Of a stretch of DNA of 64,000 bases, positions 8,422-17,212 are shown in pieces (position 1 is the stretch's first letter; each line of letters starts with the position of its first letter). The stretch lies in contig NZ_AXBA01000013.1 of NCBI RefSeq assembly GCF_000473085.1, positions 1-64,000 of the forward strand, read 5' to 3'. This DNA comes from Azorhizobium doebereinerae UFLA1-100 (GTDB lineage: Bacteria > Pseudomonadota > Alphaproteobacteria > Rhizobiales > Xanthobacteraceae). The translations under genes were made by a program, and so were the position numbers. The notes under the pieces were generated by a model. That model did no database searches. It saw only the letters and a program-made list of their open reading frames with translations, and was not told the origin of the DNA.

Positions 8422-10086
8422 TCAACCACGGTCCTCGACAGCTTCCACCCGCCCGTTCTGCGCCGCAGCCGGAACGGACCACCCCTCCGGCGAATTATCC
8501 TCATTCGCCCGGGGGCGCAACGCCAAGGAGAGCCGCCGCACCAGCCAGAGCGCCCGTTCGAACAGGCTGGTGGCCCGCATCAGCGTGCGCACCTCGCTTC
8601 CGCCCGTGGCGCAGGAGGCGGCCAGGTCGCGGCGGATGCGGTCCAGAAGGTCGCTGCGGTCCCCGGTCAGGGCGTTGAGCACCTCAAGGTCGCCCTCGCC
8701 GGCCTCCTCCGGCACGGCGTCGGCCAGCACCAGCAGCACCGCGCGCAGCGATTCGGACAGGTTGAACACCAGCGGCGGCAGCGGATGGAAGGCGTCCACC
8801 ACCGCGCCGAACTCGTGCAGCGTCTCCTGCAACGCCCGCAGCAGGTCCACCTGGGCCTGCGCCCGCAGCGCGAGGTCGAGATCCTCGCGCGTCAGGCGCT
8901 GGTCGATCAGCTCGGTCAGGAAGCGGTCGGTCGCGGCGGCGATGGCCTCGGCGCCCTGCCAGGCCGCCAGCCGGGCCTTGGGCTCGTCGTGCGCGCGCTG
9001 GTCGAGGTCCGGCAGGATCGTCGGCAGGCAGACCACCAGACGGGCGGTCTCGCGGGCCACTAGGTCGAGCGCGGTGGGCGGATCGCTCACCGCCCGGTCA
9101 TGGATGAAATGCGGCCGCGAGAGCTTGTCCTCGCGGGTGGCCGGGCTGAAGCGGACGGCGATGGCCTCGCTCAGCCCGATCAGCGTCACCACCACCAGCG
9201 CCCCGCTGGCCTGGAGGGCGAAGAACACCACCGAGAGCGCGAAGGCCGGGTCCCGCCCGCTGCCGATGCGGCCGAGCATCACGTCGAGATTGAGGCCCGC
9301 CGCCATCACCGCCAGGGCCGCGCCGCCGACGATCAGGCAGCCCATCGCCTTGACCTGGATGGCGCTGACGCACAATTGCCGCCCCGCCCCCCGCATGTCG
9401 CCGGCCGAGATCAGCGTGGCGAGGCCGGAGCCGAGATTGGCGCCGACCACCAGGAACATGCCGTCCCCCAGCCCCAGCACCTGCGCCTGCACCACCGCCA
9501 CGGCGAGGATGGTGGGCGTGGAGGCGGACTGGGTGATGAGCGCCAGCAGGCAGCCCAGGAAGAAGCCGCGCGTCGGGGTGAGCAGTTCCCCCACCACATG
9601 GGCCGCCTGCGAGAGGTCGAGCCCGGCGGGGGCGGACTTGATGAAGTCGAGCCCGAGGAACAGCAAAGCGAGCCCGAGCAGCACGCCCATCCACTCGCGC
9701 CAGCCGGTGCGCTTGTCCATGCGCAGGTGGAAGGCCAGGCCGACGAGCGCCACCAGATAGAGCACCGCCACCTTGAGGTTGACGCTGGCGATGAAGACGA
9801 GGGCCGAGGTGCCCACATTGGCGCCGGCCACCACCGGAATGGCGTCCCGGGTGGCGAACACGCCGCCGCGCACCAGATTGGCGCAGATCAGCGTCACCGC
9901 GTTGCTCGACTGGGTGATGGCCCCGGCGACCATGCCGCACAGCACCCCGGCCGGGCGCGAGCCGGTGGCCATGCGCAGCAGCCGGCGCACCCGCCGGCCC
10001 ATGACCTGCTGCAGGTGCGCGCCCATGAGCTTCAGCCCGACGAAAAGCAGCCCGAGGCCGGCGAGAAGCTGCGCAGCAATCAACAC
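8422..10086 (-). CDS. Na+/phosphate cotransporter family protein (NptA-like) with PhoU-like tail
   Basis: 554 residues starting at GTG (10084-10086). The membrane half (about 1-300) holds two inverted repeats, each with the Q-S motif of NaPi-II type symporters: GAITQSSNAVTL and LITQSASTPTI. The cytoplasmic half (about 330-530) is helical and resembles the PhoU-like domain often attached to these proteins. It lies 24 nt after the RsbW-type kinase gene and 55 nt before the STAS gene, so it is embedded inside a signalling operon. This suggests that phosphate uptake, or a related anion flux, is tied to partner switching, which is inference. Confidence 0.88.
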   Translation of the reverse strand: MLIAAQLLAGLGLLFVGLKLMGAHLQQVMGRRVRRLLRMATGSRPAGVLCGMVAGAITQSSNAVTLICANLVRGGVFATRDAIPVVAGANVGTSALVFIASVNLKVAVLYLVALVGLAFHLRMDKRTGWREWMGVLLGLALLFLGLDFIKSAPAGLDLSQAAHVVGELLTPTRGFFLGCLLALITQSASTPTILAVAVVQAQVLGLGDGMFLVVGANLGSGLATLISAGDMRGAGRQLCVSAIQVKAMGCLIVGGAALAVMAAGLNLDVMLGRIGSGRDPAFALSVVFFALQASGALVVVTLIGLSEAIAVRFSPATREDKLSRPHFIHDRAVSDPPTALDLVARETARLVVCLPTILPDLDQRAHDEPKARLAAWQGAEAIAAATDRFLTELIDQRLTREDLDLALRAQAQVDLLRALQETLHEFGAVVDAFHPLPPLVFNLSESLRAVLLVLADAVPEEAGEGDLEVLNALTGDRSDLLDRIRRDLAASCATGGSEVRTLMRATSLFERALWLVRRLSLALRPRANEDNSPEGWSVPAAAQNGRVEAVEDRG

Positions 10087-10110
10087 GGTGAGGGTCGCTC
10101 CGGCCTGCGA

Positions 10111-10554
10111 TCAGGCTGCCTTGTGGGGGTCGGCGATGAGGGTGAAACGATTTTCATCCCCCGCCCGCTCATAGTCCAGGCCGGCGAGGAAGTGCCGCAT
10201 GAGCTGGACGCCATGTCCGCCGATACGGGCTTCCTCCACCGAGGCCGCAACTTCCGGCTCCCCCACCGAGAGCGGATCAAAAGCCAAGCCATTGTCGATG
10301 ATGCGCAGCGCCACCCGGTCGGCCGGCAGGCGGAAATAATCCACCCGGATGCGCGGCGGATGCGCCAGGCCCTCGAAGCCGTAGGAGATGACGTTGGCGA
10401 GCGCCTCCTCCAGGCTGAGCTCCAGCCCGAAGCGCATGCGCTCCGGCCAGCCGTCCTGCTCGGCCAGTTCGTTGAGCCAGTCCGAAACGCGCGGCAGGTC
10501 GTCGATGCTGGGCGCCACGTCCAGGCTCGCGGCGGCTCTGTCAAATCCGCTCAT
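10111..10554 (-). CDS. RsbW/SpoIIAB-type serine kinase (HATPase_c_2 anti-sigma factor)
   Basis: 147 residues with the GHKL ATP-binding fold in its short RsbW form. The N box is SLEEALANVISYG, with the Glu and Asn needed for Mg-ATP. The G1 box is RIIDNGLAFDP and the G2-like loop is ARIGGHGVQLMRHF, followed by an ENRFTLI strand. In the family this kinase phosphorylates its STAS antagonist or binds a sigma factor or other target. The STAS partner is two genes downstream at 8064-8366. No sigma factor gene is adjacent, so the output target is unknown. Confidence 0.9.
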   Translation of the reverse strand: MSGFDRAAASLDVAPSIDDLPRVSDWLNELAEQDGWPERMRFGLELSLEEALANVISYGFEGLAHPPRIRVDYFRLPADRVALRIIDNGLAFDPLSVGEPEVAASVEEARIGGHGVQLMRHFLAGLDYERAGDENRFTLIADPHKAA

Positions 10555-10697
10555 GCGCGCGCCTCACGCGGGTCCGCGCGGCGCGATCCGGCGCACCATG
10601 ACGTCGTCAGCATCCGCGCCTCTCCAGCCCCACACCCGCCCCGCACATCGAGACCGCGCGCCTCCCGGCGCACCGGCCCGTCCTTCGTGGACGTCAA

Positions 10698-10725
10698 GCT
10701 ATATCGATCCCCCGGCGCCGGGCAA
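10698..10725 (-). promoter_or_regulatory. Candidate promoter for the kinase-NptA-STAS segment
   Basis: Read on the minus strand: TTGCCC (10725-10720), a 16-nt spacer, then TATAGC (10703-10698), about 150 nt before the kinase ATG. It lies in the 241-bp gap after alr, the only sizeable gap in this minus-strand gene run. The match to sigma-70 consensus is partial. Confidence 0.35.
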
Positions 10726-10795
10726 TGCACCCCGGGGGGCGGCGCCTGCCGCCACGCACCGGAAAATGCCCGCGCGCCCGACGACCCGGCCCGCC

Positions 10796-11974
10796 TCATG
10801 CCGCGCCGCCCGCCGCCTGCCCCCGTCCGGCCCGCAGCCCCGCCGGCTCCGCCCGCTCCGGCGCCTCGTGATAGATGCGCCTGGCGCGATGCCCGGCCGC
10901 CACCATCACCGCATTGGGCGCGATACCGGCGGCGGCGGCGAGCTGGTCCACCGGCAGGCGGGGGCCGAACAGTTCCACCCGCGCGCCGGGCACCGCCACG
11001 CCTTCGGGCAGATGGCTCACGTCCACCGTCATCAGGCTCATGGCGACGCCGCCGACCACCGGCACCAGATGCCCGCCGATCCCGGCATGGGCCTGGTGGC
11101 GGAAGGAAAACGGCACGCCGTCGCCATAGCCGGCGGCCACATGGGCGAGGCGGCAGGCGTGGGCGGTGCGATAGGTGCCGCCATAGCCCACCTCGACGCC
11201 CGCCGGCACGTCCATGACGCGCAGGATGGGCGCCGACAGGCGGGCGGCCAGCTCGATGGGCTGCGGCCGGGCGGGCGTGGTCTCCACCCCGTAGATGGCG
11301 CTGCCGACGCGGGCATGGCTGGCGTGCCGCGCCGCCGGGCCGAACACCCCGGCGGAGGCGCAGAAGCTCAGGGTCGCCTCGGGCAGCGCCCCGGTCCAGG
11401 CCCGGAACCGGCGCCATTGCTGGGCGTTGCGGCGCGCGACGGGATCGGCGAACCGCGCCAGGTGGGTCACATAGGCGGCGATGCGCAGGCCGGAGAAGGC
11501 CGCCGGCGTGTCGCGCAGGCGCCGCACGTCGGCCAGCGAGAGGCCGAGGCGGGTCAGGCCGGTGTCGAACTGGATGGCGATGTCGAACGCCCCGCGCTGC
11601 GCCGCCTCGGCGCGGGCCACGGGCAGTTCGGCGGCATCGATCAGCACCGGCACCAGCCGGTGGGCGCGGAACTCGCCCGCCGGCGCGCCGGCAAGGCCGT
11701 GCAGCACGAAGACCCGCGCCTGCGGCGCCAGCGCCCGCACCGCCACGCCTTCCTCGAAGCTCACCACCCAGAAGTCGCGGCAGCCCAGCGACGCGAGCAG
11801 CGGCACGATGCGCGCCGCGCCGAAGCCATAGGCGTCCTGCTTGACCACCGCGCCCACCGTGGGGCCGGTGAAGACATCCCGAACCGTCTGCCAATTGCGC
11901 CGGATCGCGCCGAGATCGATCTCCAGGATCGCCTGGTCGCTGCTCGTCCCGCTGGCTCTATCCGCCGGACACAT
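10796..11974 (-). CDS. alr: Alanine racemase (PLP-dependent)
   Basis: 392 residues. The PLP lysine is in GAVVKQDAYGFGA near the N-terminus; most Alr proteins read VKA(N/D)AYGHG, so Lys-Gln-Asp and Phe are small deviations. The second-domain tyrosine region VGYGGTYRTA is present. The first ATG is at 11974, with a TTG at 11980 as alternative. It overlaps the end of the GNAT gene by 17 nt, so it is translated with it. Being encoded in a sensor/transport operon rather than near cell-wall genes suggests a special role, for example a D-amino acid used as signal or nutrient (inference). Confidence 0.9.
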   Translation of the reverse strand: MCPADRASGTSSDQAILEIDLGAIRRNWQTVRDVFTGPTVGAVVKQDAYGFGAARIVPLLASLGCRDFWVVSFEEGVAVRALAPQARVFVLHGLAGAPAGEFRAHRLVPVLIDAAELPVARAEAAQRGAFDIAIQFDTGLTRLGLSLADVRRLRDTPAAFSGLRIAAYVTHLARFADPVARRNAQQWRRFRAWTGALPEATLSFCASAGVFGPAARHASHARVGSAIYGVETTPARPQPIELAARLSAPILRVMDVPAGVEVGYGGTYRTAHACRLAHVAAGYGDGVPFSFRHQAHAGIGGHLVPVVGGVAMSLMTVDVSHLPEGVAVPGARVELFGPRLPVDQLAAAAGIAPNAVMVAAGHRARRIYHEAPERAEPAGLRAGRGQAAGGAA

Positions 11975-12650
11975 AGACAATCGCCGCCCCTTCCGCCCCC
12001 TGCCGCGCGGCCACGCCGCGCCAGCCGGCCTTCAGCAGCGCCACCTGTCCCTCGGCATCGGCGGGCGACATCAGCCGGGTGTCCCGTGGCGTGATGTCGG
12101 TTCCATCGCGAACCATCAGATAGCGCAGATGCCCCCCGTAATAAGGCACCAGCGCGCGAATGGCGAAGCCTTCCGACAGCAGATTGATCCAGCTCGCCGG
12201 ATTTCCGGGGGCGGAGGTGGCGAACAGGATGTCGCCCGGCTGCGCCAGGCGGACGCGGGCGGCGATCAGGGCGCGCTGAAGCTTCTGCCCGCGATGGGCC
12301 GGGGCCACCGAGGCGCCGGCGAGCTTGGCCACCGGCGCGTCGGCCGGGGCACCGATATGGGGGCGCGGATCGTCATAGGCCGGCAGCACGCGCTGGAGCA
12401 CGCCGTAGGCGACCAGCTCGGGCTCAGCGCCCGCCCGGTCCGCGCCATCCCCGTCCGCGAACACCCCGACCATCCGGCCGCGCCCGCCGAGGATGCCGGC
12501 GAAGAAATCCCGGGTCTCCGGCTTCACCACCTCGGGCCGGATGGCCTCGCCGATGGCCTGCCGGTGCAGCGCGTAGACCGCGTCGAGGTCCGGCGGGCCG
12601 AGCGCCCGCCAGGACAGCGCGTCCCCGGCGGCCGGGCCGTCGATGCTCAT
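11958..12650 (-). CDS. GNAT-family N-acetyltransferase
   Basis: 230 residues. The acetyl-CoA pyrophosphate loop is visible as ASVAPAHRGQKLQRALIAAR, corresponding to the V-x-P-x-x-R-G-x-x-x pattern of motif A. It is followed by a typical ATSAPGNPASWINLLSEGF segment, where a neighbour-of-substrate Asn and a late aromatic Tyr (VPYYGG) occur. The start overlaps the stop of the binding-protein gene as ATGA (12650-12647), indicating translational coupling. The substrate is unknown. Co-transcription with alr and a binding protein suggests an amino acid or related amine. Confidence 0.75.
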   Translation of the reverse strand: MSIDGPAAGDALSWRALGPPDLDAVYALHRQAIGEAIRPEVVKPETRDFFAGILGGRGRMVGVFADGDGADRAGAEPELVAYGVLQRVLPAYDDPRPHIGAPADAPVAKLAGASVAPAHRGQKLQRALIAARVRLAQPGDILFATSAPGNPASWINLLSEGFAIRALVPYYGGHLRYLMVRDGTDITPRDTRLMSPADAEGQVALLKAGWRGVAARQGAEGAAIVYVSGG

Positions 12651-13669
12651 CCCGTGACCAGCTCGGCGTAATTGAGCATGGCGATGGGCGGGTAGATGCC
12701 GAGCGACTTGGCGATACGCATGTTGATGATGAGCGAGAAGCGCTTCAGCGTCTCGATCGGGATCTTGCTCGCCGGGGTGCCGCGGGCGAGGATCTCCACC
12801 GCCTTGGTGCCGGCGAGCTGGCCGACGGAATAATAGCGGCTCACCAGCCCCACCAGCGCGCCGCCCTCGCGGATCGCCAGCTCGGCGGCGCCGAAGGTGG
12901 GCAGCCCGGCGGCCAGCGCCGCCGGCGTCACCCGGTCGTAGATCGTCCCGAGGAAGGTGTCGGGCAGCAGATAGAGCCAGTCCGCCTTGTCGGCGCGGAG
13001 CTGGGCGACCATGTCCTCCACGCCCTCGGCGGTGGGACGGCCGCTGGCGTCGTTCTTGAACGGGCGGGCCAGCACCTTGGCGCCCATGCCGTCGCAGAAG
13101 GCCTTCACCTCGCGGACGATGACGTCGGAATTCTGCTCGCTGGTGGAATAGAGGATGCCGACGGTGGAGAAGTCCATGAAGGACTGCATCGCCTTCATCT
13201 GCACGTCGGTGGGCACCACGTGCACCGCGCCGGTCACGTTGCGGCCGGGGGCGGCGAAGCTCGGGGCGATGCGCGCCTGCACCGGCGCGGCCACCAGGGC
13301 GAACACCACCGGGATGTCGCGGATGAACTTGGGGTCGGTCGAATCGAACGGTCCCGCCACCCCGAGGGTGAGCGGCGTGCCCCAAGTGTAGATGAGGTCC
13401 GGCTTCAGCGTGGCGAGGTCGGCGATCATCGACGGCAGGTTGGCGATGTCCCGCCGCGCGTCGCGCGAGATGATCTCGGTCTTCAGCCCGGCGGTGTCCA
13501 GCAGGTCGCGGAAGCCGCGCTCCACGTCGGTCTCGCCGCGGAAGGTGAGCATCAGGATCTTGTAGGTCTTGCCCGTGTCGGCGGACAGGCCGCGCGGCAG
13601 CGCCAGCGACGCGCCCGCGCCGACGCCGAGGGACAGAAGCGAACGACGATCCAGCATGGGCCTCCTCAT
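12647..13669 (-). CDS. ABC-type substrate-binding protein, TrpX-like (ABC_sub_bind family)
   Basis: 340 residues. The N-terminus MLDRRSLLSLGVGAGASLAL is a Tat-like twin-arginine signal with an A-rich core. The mature part has two alpha/beta lobes typical of periplasmic binding proteins of the TrpX/YufN-like group: YKILMLTFRGETDVERGF, PDLIYTWGTPLTLGV, TVGILYSTSEQNSD and an AELAIREGGALVGL segment. The start overlaps the MFS gene stop as ATGA (13669-13666). No ABC permease or ATPase gene is nearby, so the protein may serve as a ligand receptor for the neighbouring membrane sensors rather than for import (inference). Confidence 0.88.
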   Translation of the reverse strand: MRRPMLDRRSLLSLGVGAGASLALPRGLSADTGKTYKILMLTFRGETDVERGFRDLLDTAGLKTEIISRDARRDIANLPSMIADLATLKPDLIYTWGTPLTLGVAGPFDSTDPKFIRDIPVVFALVAAPVQARIAPSFAAPGRNVTGAVHVVPTDVQMKAMQSFMDFSTVGILYSTSEQNSDVIVREVKAFCDGMGAKVLARPFKNDASGRPTAEGVEDMVAQLRADKADWLYLLPDTFLGTIYDRVTPAALAAGLPTFGAAELAIREGGALVGLVSRYYSVGQLAGTKAVEILARGTPASKIPIETLKRFSLIINMRIAKSLGIYPPIAMLNYAELVTG

Positions 13670-15642
13670 GGCACCGAAGCCTCCTCGGGAGCGGCCGGCG
13701 ACCCGCGGTCGCGGCGCGCCGGCACGCGGCCGGACAGGATGAATGCCGCCGCGCCGAATACCACTAGGCCACCCACGGTCATCATGGAAGTTACGAATCC
13801 GACACTTCCCAAAAGGAAGCCGGCGGCGGCGGGGCCGACCGCATTGCCGCTGCGCTCCACCAGCCGGAACAGGCCGAGCACCCCGGCCGAATGGCCGCCC
13901 GGCACATGGCGGGCGCTGTCGGCGACCAGGGCGGACTGCGGCGCGATCGACATCGCCTGGCCGATGCCGAGCAGCGCCAGCACCAAAGCGAGGATCACCG
14001 GCGAGGTGCCGAAGGCCACCAGCAGCGCCCCCGCCCCGGCCAGCGTGCCGCCGGCGGCGACGAAGCCGGCGCGCGCCGACCAGCGGTCGGCCAGCGCCGC
14101 GAACAGCGGCACGCCGAGCACCATGATGACCGGGTAGATCATCTGCAGCCGGCCGACGGCGGCCGAGGAGAAGCCCTCGCGCTGGAGCTCCACCGGGATC
14201 AGGTAGAAGCACAGCGCGGCGAGGATGAACTTGGCCGGGAAGGCGCAGCCGAACAGCAGCGCGGCGAGGCGCGGCGCCTGGATGGCGGCCTTCAGGTCGG
14301 TGAGGCCGAGGCCGTGCGCGCCGCCGCGCCGCTGCGAGGCCGGCAGGCTCAGCCCGGCCAGCACCAGCGCCAGGGCGGCGAGGCCGCCGGAGAACAGGAA
14401 GGCGATGTTGCCGCCCAGCCGGTCGCCGATCACGCCGCCGATGGGCGGCCCGCACAGCGCCGCCACCATGATGGCGCGCACGAAGACCGCGAGCCCCTCG
14501 GCCCGCTCGGAGGGGGCGGAGCGATCCACCACGTGGCCCTGGGCGGAGACGAACACCAGAGCGTAGCCCACCGCCGACAGCACGCGGGCGCCGAGGAAGA
14601 CGAAATAGCTCCCCGTCAGCCCCGACAGCACGTAGCCGCAGGCGGCGAGCCCGGCGCCGAGCATGAAGCCGCCGCGCCGGCCGATGCGCTCGGACAGCGC
14701 GGCGAACGGCAATTGGCAGAGCGCCACCGCCGCCATGAAGGCGACGATGGGCAGGCTGATGGCCACGTCCGGGCTGATCGGCAGGCTGGCCGGGGCGATC
14801 GACTGCACGTAGCGCGGCAGGAACGGGCGGGTCAGTTCCTCCGCCAGCATGAACAGGAACAGCGCCGGGCGGACCACCGCCGCCGCCTGGTTGCCGACGC
14901 TGTGGACCGAGCCGAGCCCGGTCTTGGCCGCCACCGCGTCCAGCGTCGCCAGCGCCCGGGCATCGCCCCGCCGCTCGGCCTCGTCGCGGGCGAAGGCGTG
15001 GCGCGAGGCCAAGGCGTTCAGCTGCCGGTCGATGGGGGCGATGAGGCGGTCGCCGTCGGCGCCCTCATGCCGCACCAGCCGGCCGCGCGCCAGGTCGCGC
15101 ACCCGCGCCTCGACCCCGGCCAGCACGCTGACGCCGCGCGCGCCGACCACCAGGGCCACCAGTTCCAGCGCGATCAGCAGGGCGACGACGCCGATGAAGG
15201 CGACATCGACGAGCACCGCCGCCACCTGCTCGGAAATGATGCTCGGGTCGATGAAGATGACGATGTCGCCGAGGCTCGGCCCATCCTCCACCGCCACCGG
15301 GACGCGGACCTGCGGCCAGTCGGGCTGCTCGCGCTCGCCGGACTGGAACAGCACGGTGCCGCCCTGCGTCAGGCGGATCTCGGACAGTTCGCTGTTCTGG
15401 CTGCGCAGATCCTCGAAATAGGCGGGCACGCCGGCCAGCTTCTCCATCGGGATGCCGGCCTCCACCGCGGTCTCCACCAGCGCGGCGGCGGAGCGGCCGA
15501 CCGATTCGGCCTTGGCGACGATGGTCGGGACGATGGTGCGCACGGCGGCGCGCTGCGCGCCCCAGGCGATCATGCCGAGCGCGGCGCACAGGATGACGAT
15601 GATGGCGGCGGAGATGCCGCCGCGCAGGCCGATGCCGATCAC
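13666..15642 (-). CDS. Periplasmic-sensor domain fused to an MFS transporter
   Basis: 658 residues, far longer than the usual ~400 of MFS proteins. Residues 10-30 are a membrane helix. Residues 31-140 form a cache/PDC-like extracytoplasmic domain (GIPMEKLAGVPAYFEDLRSQ, then IRLTQGGTVLFQSGE). Residues 143-167 are a second helix and 168-240 a HAMP-like helical linker. From about 250 a complete 12-helix MFS permease follows, with motif A as LSERIGRRGGFMLG near 317-330. The GTG start (15642-15640) overlaps the stop of the upstream sensor gene as GTGA. The sensor part resembles the plus-strand sensor at 17199-18017. Such a design would let a periplasmic signal gate or report transport (inference). 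Confidence 0.85.
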   Translation of the reverse strand: MIGIGLRGGISAAIIVILCAALGMIAWGAQRAAVRTIVPTIVAKAESVGRSAAALVETAVEAGIPMEKLAGVPAYFEDLRSQNSELSEIRLTQGGTVLFQSGEREQPDWPQVRVPVAVEDGPSLGDIVIFIDPSIISEQVAAVLVDVAFIGVVALLIALELVALVVGARGVSVLAGVEARVRDLARGRLVRHEGADGDRLIAPIDRQLNALASRHAFARDEAERRGDARALATLDAVAAKTGLGSVHSVGNQAAAVVRPALFLFMLAEELTRPFLPRYVQSIAPASLPISPDVAISLPIVAFMAAVALCQLPFAALSERIGRRGGFMLGAGLAACGYVLSGLTGSYFVFLGARVLSAVGYALVFVSAQGHVVDRSAPSERAEGLAVFVRAIMVAALCGPPIGGVIGDRLGGNIAFLFSGGLAALALVLAGLSLPASQRRGGAHGLGLTDLKAAIQAPRLAALLFGCAFPAKFILAALCFYLIPVELQREGFSSAAVGRLQMIYPVIMVLGVPLFAALADRWSARAGFVAAGGTLAGAGALLVAFGTSPVILALVLALLGIGQAMSIAPQSALVADSARHVPGGHSAGVLGLFRLVERSGNAVGPAAAGFLLGSVGFVTSMMTVGGLVVFGAAAFILSGRVPARRDRGSPAAPEEASVP

Positions 15643-16304
15643 GGCCGCCCCCCCGCCGGGCTGGCGTCGCGCTTCAGCACGGCGGCATGGGCGGCGTCGA
15701 CGCTCGCCAGCGCGGCGCGGGCGGGCTCCGGCCAGGAGCCGGGGTCCGCCGCCCGCCGCAGCGAGCGCCTGAGGCTGGCGGCCAGCAGCAGGCCGACCGC
15801 GATGGTGGCGAGCGCCGCCGCCGCCAGGGTCGGGATGGCGATGAAGCGCAGGTCCGCGGCCAGCGCCTCGGCGCCGGCGGCCAGGATCACCGGGTCGTAA
15901 TGCACGATCACCCGGCCGATCCGCGCCTCCAGGTCGTTCTCCATCACCCGCGACACGCTGTCGGCGGGGTGCGCGGGTTCGTCACGCCCGGCGCGGTCCG
16001 GATCGCTGCTGAACAGCACGTGGCCGCGCTCGTCCGCCACGTCGATGGCGCGGATGGCGGTATCGATTCGCGCCTCCCGCCGCAGCAGGTCCGGCAGTGT
16101 CTGCTGCGCCGGCAGGGCGATGCCCAGGCCCGACGCCAGCTCCGCCGTGGCGCCGATTCGCTGCGCGGTGATGGCGAAGCGCGCCTCCACCGCGGCACGG
16201 TTGGCGTTGAGCAGGGTGGCGTAGGCGAAATAGGCGCCGAAGGCCACGCAGGCCGCGGCAATCATGGCGAACAGGGCGATCAGGACGGCAGTGGTACGGG
16301 TCAT
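15639..16304 (-). CDS. Membrane sensor-like protein without output domain (sensor A)
   Basis: 221 residues from ATG 16304; a GTG at 16331 is possible. Two membrane helices (about 5-28 and 150-172) flank an extracytoplasmic domain of about 120 residues. This domain contains GIALPAQQTLPDLLRREARI and AIDVADERGHVLFSSD, a pattern common in the sensor regions of histidine kinases and chemoreceptors. Only about 45 polar residues follow the second helix, so there is no kinase, phosphatase or cyclase domain. It is the first gene of the minus-strand operon, overlapping the sensor-MFS gene by 4 nt. Its domain is most like sensor B on the other strand. Confidence 0.7.
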   Translation of the reverse strand: MTRTTAVLIALFAMIAAACVAFGAYFAYATLLNANRAAVEARFAITAQRIGATAELASGLGIALPAQQTLPDLLRREARIDTAIRAIDVADERGHVLFSSDPDRAGRDEPAHPADSVSRVMENDLEARIGRVIVHYDPVILAAGAEALAADLRFIAIPTLAAAALATIAVGLLLAASLRRSLRRAADPGSWPEPARAALASVDAAHAAVLKRDASPAGGRP

Positions 16305-16465
16305 TTCGGCGCGGCTCGGGGGGCAGGTCACTGTGTCAGGCGACGCATGCGATGGAAAGCGGTTTGGTGGGGAGTGGCTTTTTTGACCCGGTTCCGGTTT
16401 TTGCTCTGGTTTGGCGACGAGCGTGCGGCTAACGTCCCGCCGGCCTGCCTATTACCGTCTGCTTC
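16305..16465. promoter_or_regulatory. Divergent promoter region between the two sensor operons
   Basis: 161 bp between sensor A and sensor B. It contains a T-rich patch with TTGACC at 16383-16388 on the plus strand as a possible -35 element, but a convincing -10 element was not found. No GGAAC-N16/17-CGTT (EcfG-type) element is seen on either strand. Confidence 0.45.
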
Positions 16466-17212
16466 ATGACTTTTGTCGGTCGACTCGCATTATTCGTTGC
16501 CGCAGCTCTGCTCGCGACCCTGCTGGTCGTGGCGACGGGGGCCTTTTTCGCGAGTCAAAAAGTCACCGCCGACATCGAGCGGGCCCGGGTATCCCACCTG
16601 CTGGGCAGCCTGCGCAGCGCCACCGAGGCCAACCTCGCCATCGGCCTGGCGCTCGACCAGGTGTCCTCGCTCCAGGCGCGCATCGAGCGCGAGACGGCGG
16701 CGGACGCGGCGGTGCAGGCCATCGACGTGTTCAACGCCCAGGGCCGCTCGGTCTACAGCACCGATCGCGGCGCGGTGGGCGAGGAGGTGCCGCCCGCCTG
16801 GACCACCCAGATGCGCGACGACGGCATCTGGACCGTCCCCGGCCGCGGCGAGACGGTCTACGTCACCCGCTTCGACAACGACCTGGGCTTTGCCGGCGGC
16901 ATCGCCGTGTCGGTCTCCGACGACGCCCGCGCCAACCGCAACGAGCGCATGCTGGTGGACCTCGCCTGGCGCACGCTGGCCGTCGGAGGCGCCGGCATCC
17001 TCGCCGCCGGCCTCCTGGCCTTCGCCTTCGGCGCGCTGATGACCCGGCCGTTCGGCAACGCGGCGCGCATCCTGCGCGGCGAGGCGGCGTCCGCCCCCGC
17101 CGGCCGCGGCCTCGAACAGCTGGCGCAGCAGACCCGGCGCACCTGGACCCGCAGCGAGGAGCGCATCGACGCCGGCCTCAAGCAGCTGGAGGCGCTCGAT
17201 GACGGGATCTGA
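16466..17212 (+). CDS. Membrane sensor-like protein without output domain (sensor B)
   Basis: 248 residues with membrane helices near 5-27 and 172-192 and an extracytoplasmic domain between them. The domain carries ANLAIGLALDQVSSLQARIE and VQAIDVFNAQGRSVYSTD, which aligns by eye with sensor A (AIRAIDVADERGHVLFSSD). After the second helix there is only a short basic/helical tail (about 55 residues). The last 14 nt overlap the start of sensor C. It is the first gene of the plus-strand operon ending in the phosphatase, so it probably forms a complex with it (inference). Confidence 0.7.
   Translation: MTFVGRLALFVAAALLATLLVVATGAFFASQKVTADIERARVSHLLGSLRSATEANLAIGLALDQVSSLQARIERETAADAAVQAIDVFNAQGRSVYSTDRGAVGEEVPPAWTTQMRDDGIWTVPGRGETVYVTRFDNDLGFAGGIAVSVSDDARANRNERMLVDLAWRTLAVGGAGILAAGLLAFAFGALMTRPFGNAARILRGEAASAPAGRGLEQLAQQTRRTWTRSEERIDAGLKQLEALDDGI

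Noticed and set aside
16305-16465. EcfG-type stress promoter in the divergent sensor region
   Set aside because: A GGAAC is present on the minus strand but no CGTT follows at 16-17 nt.
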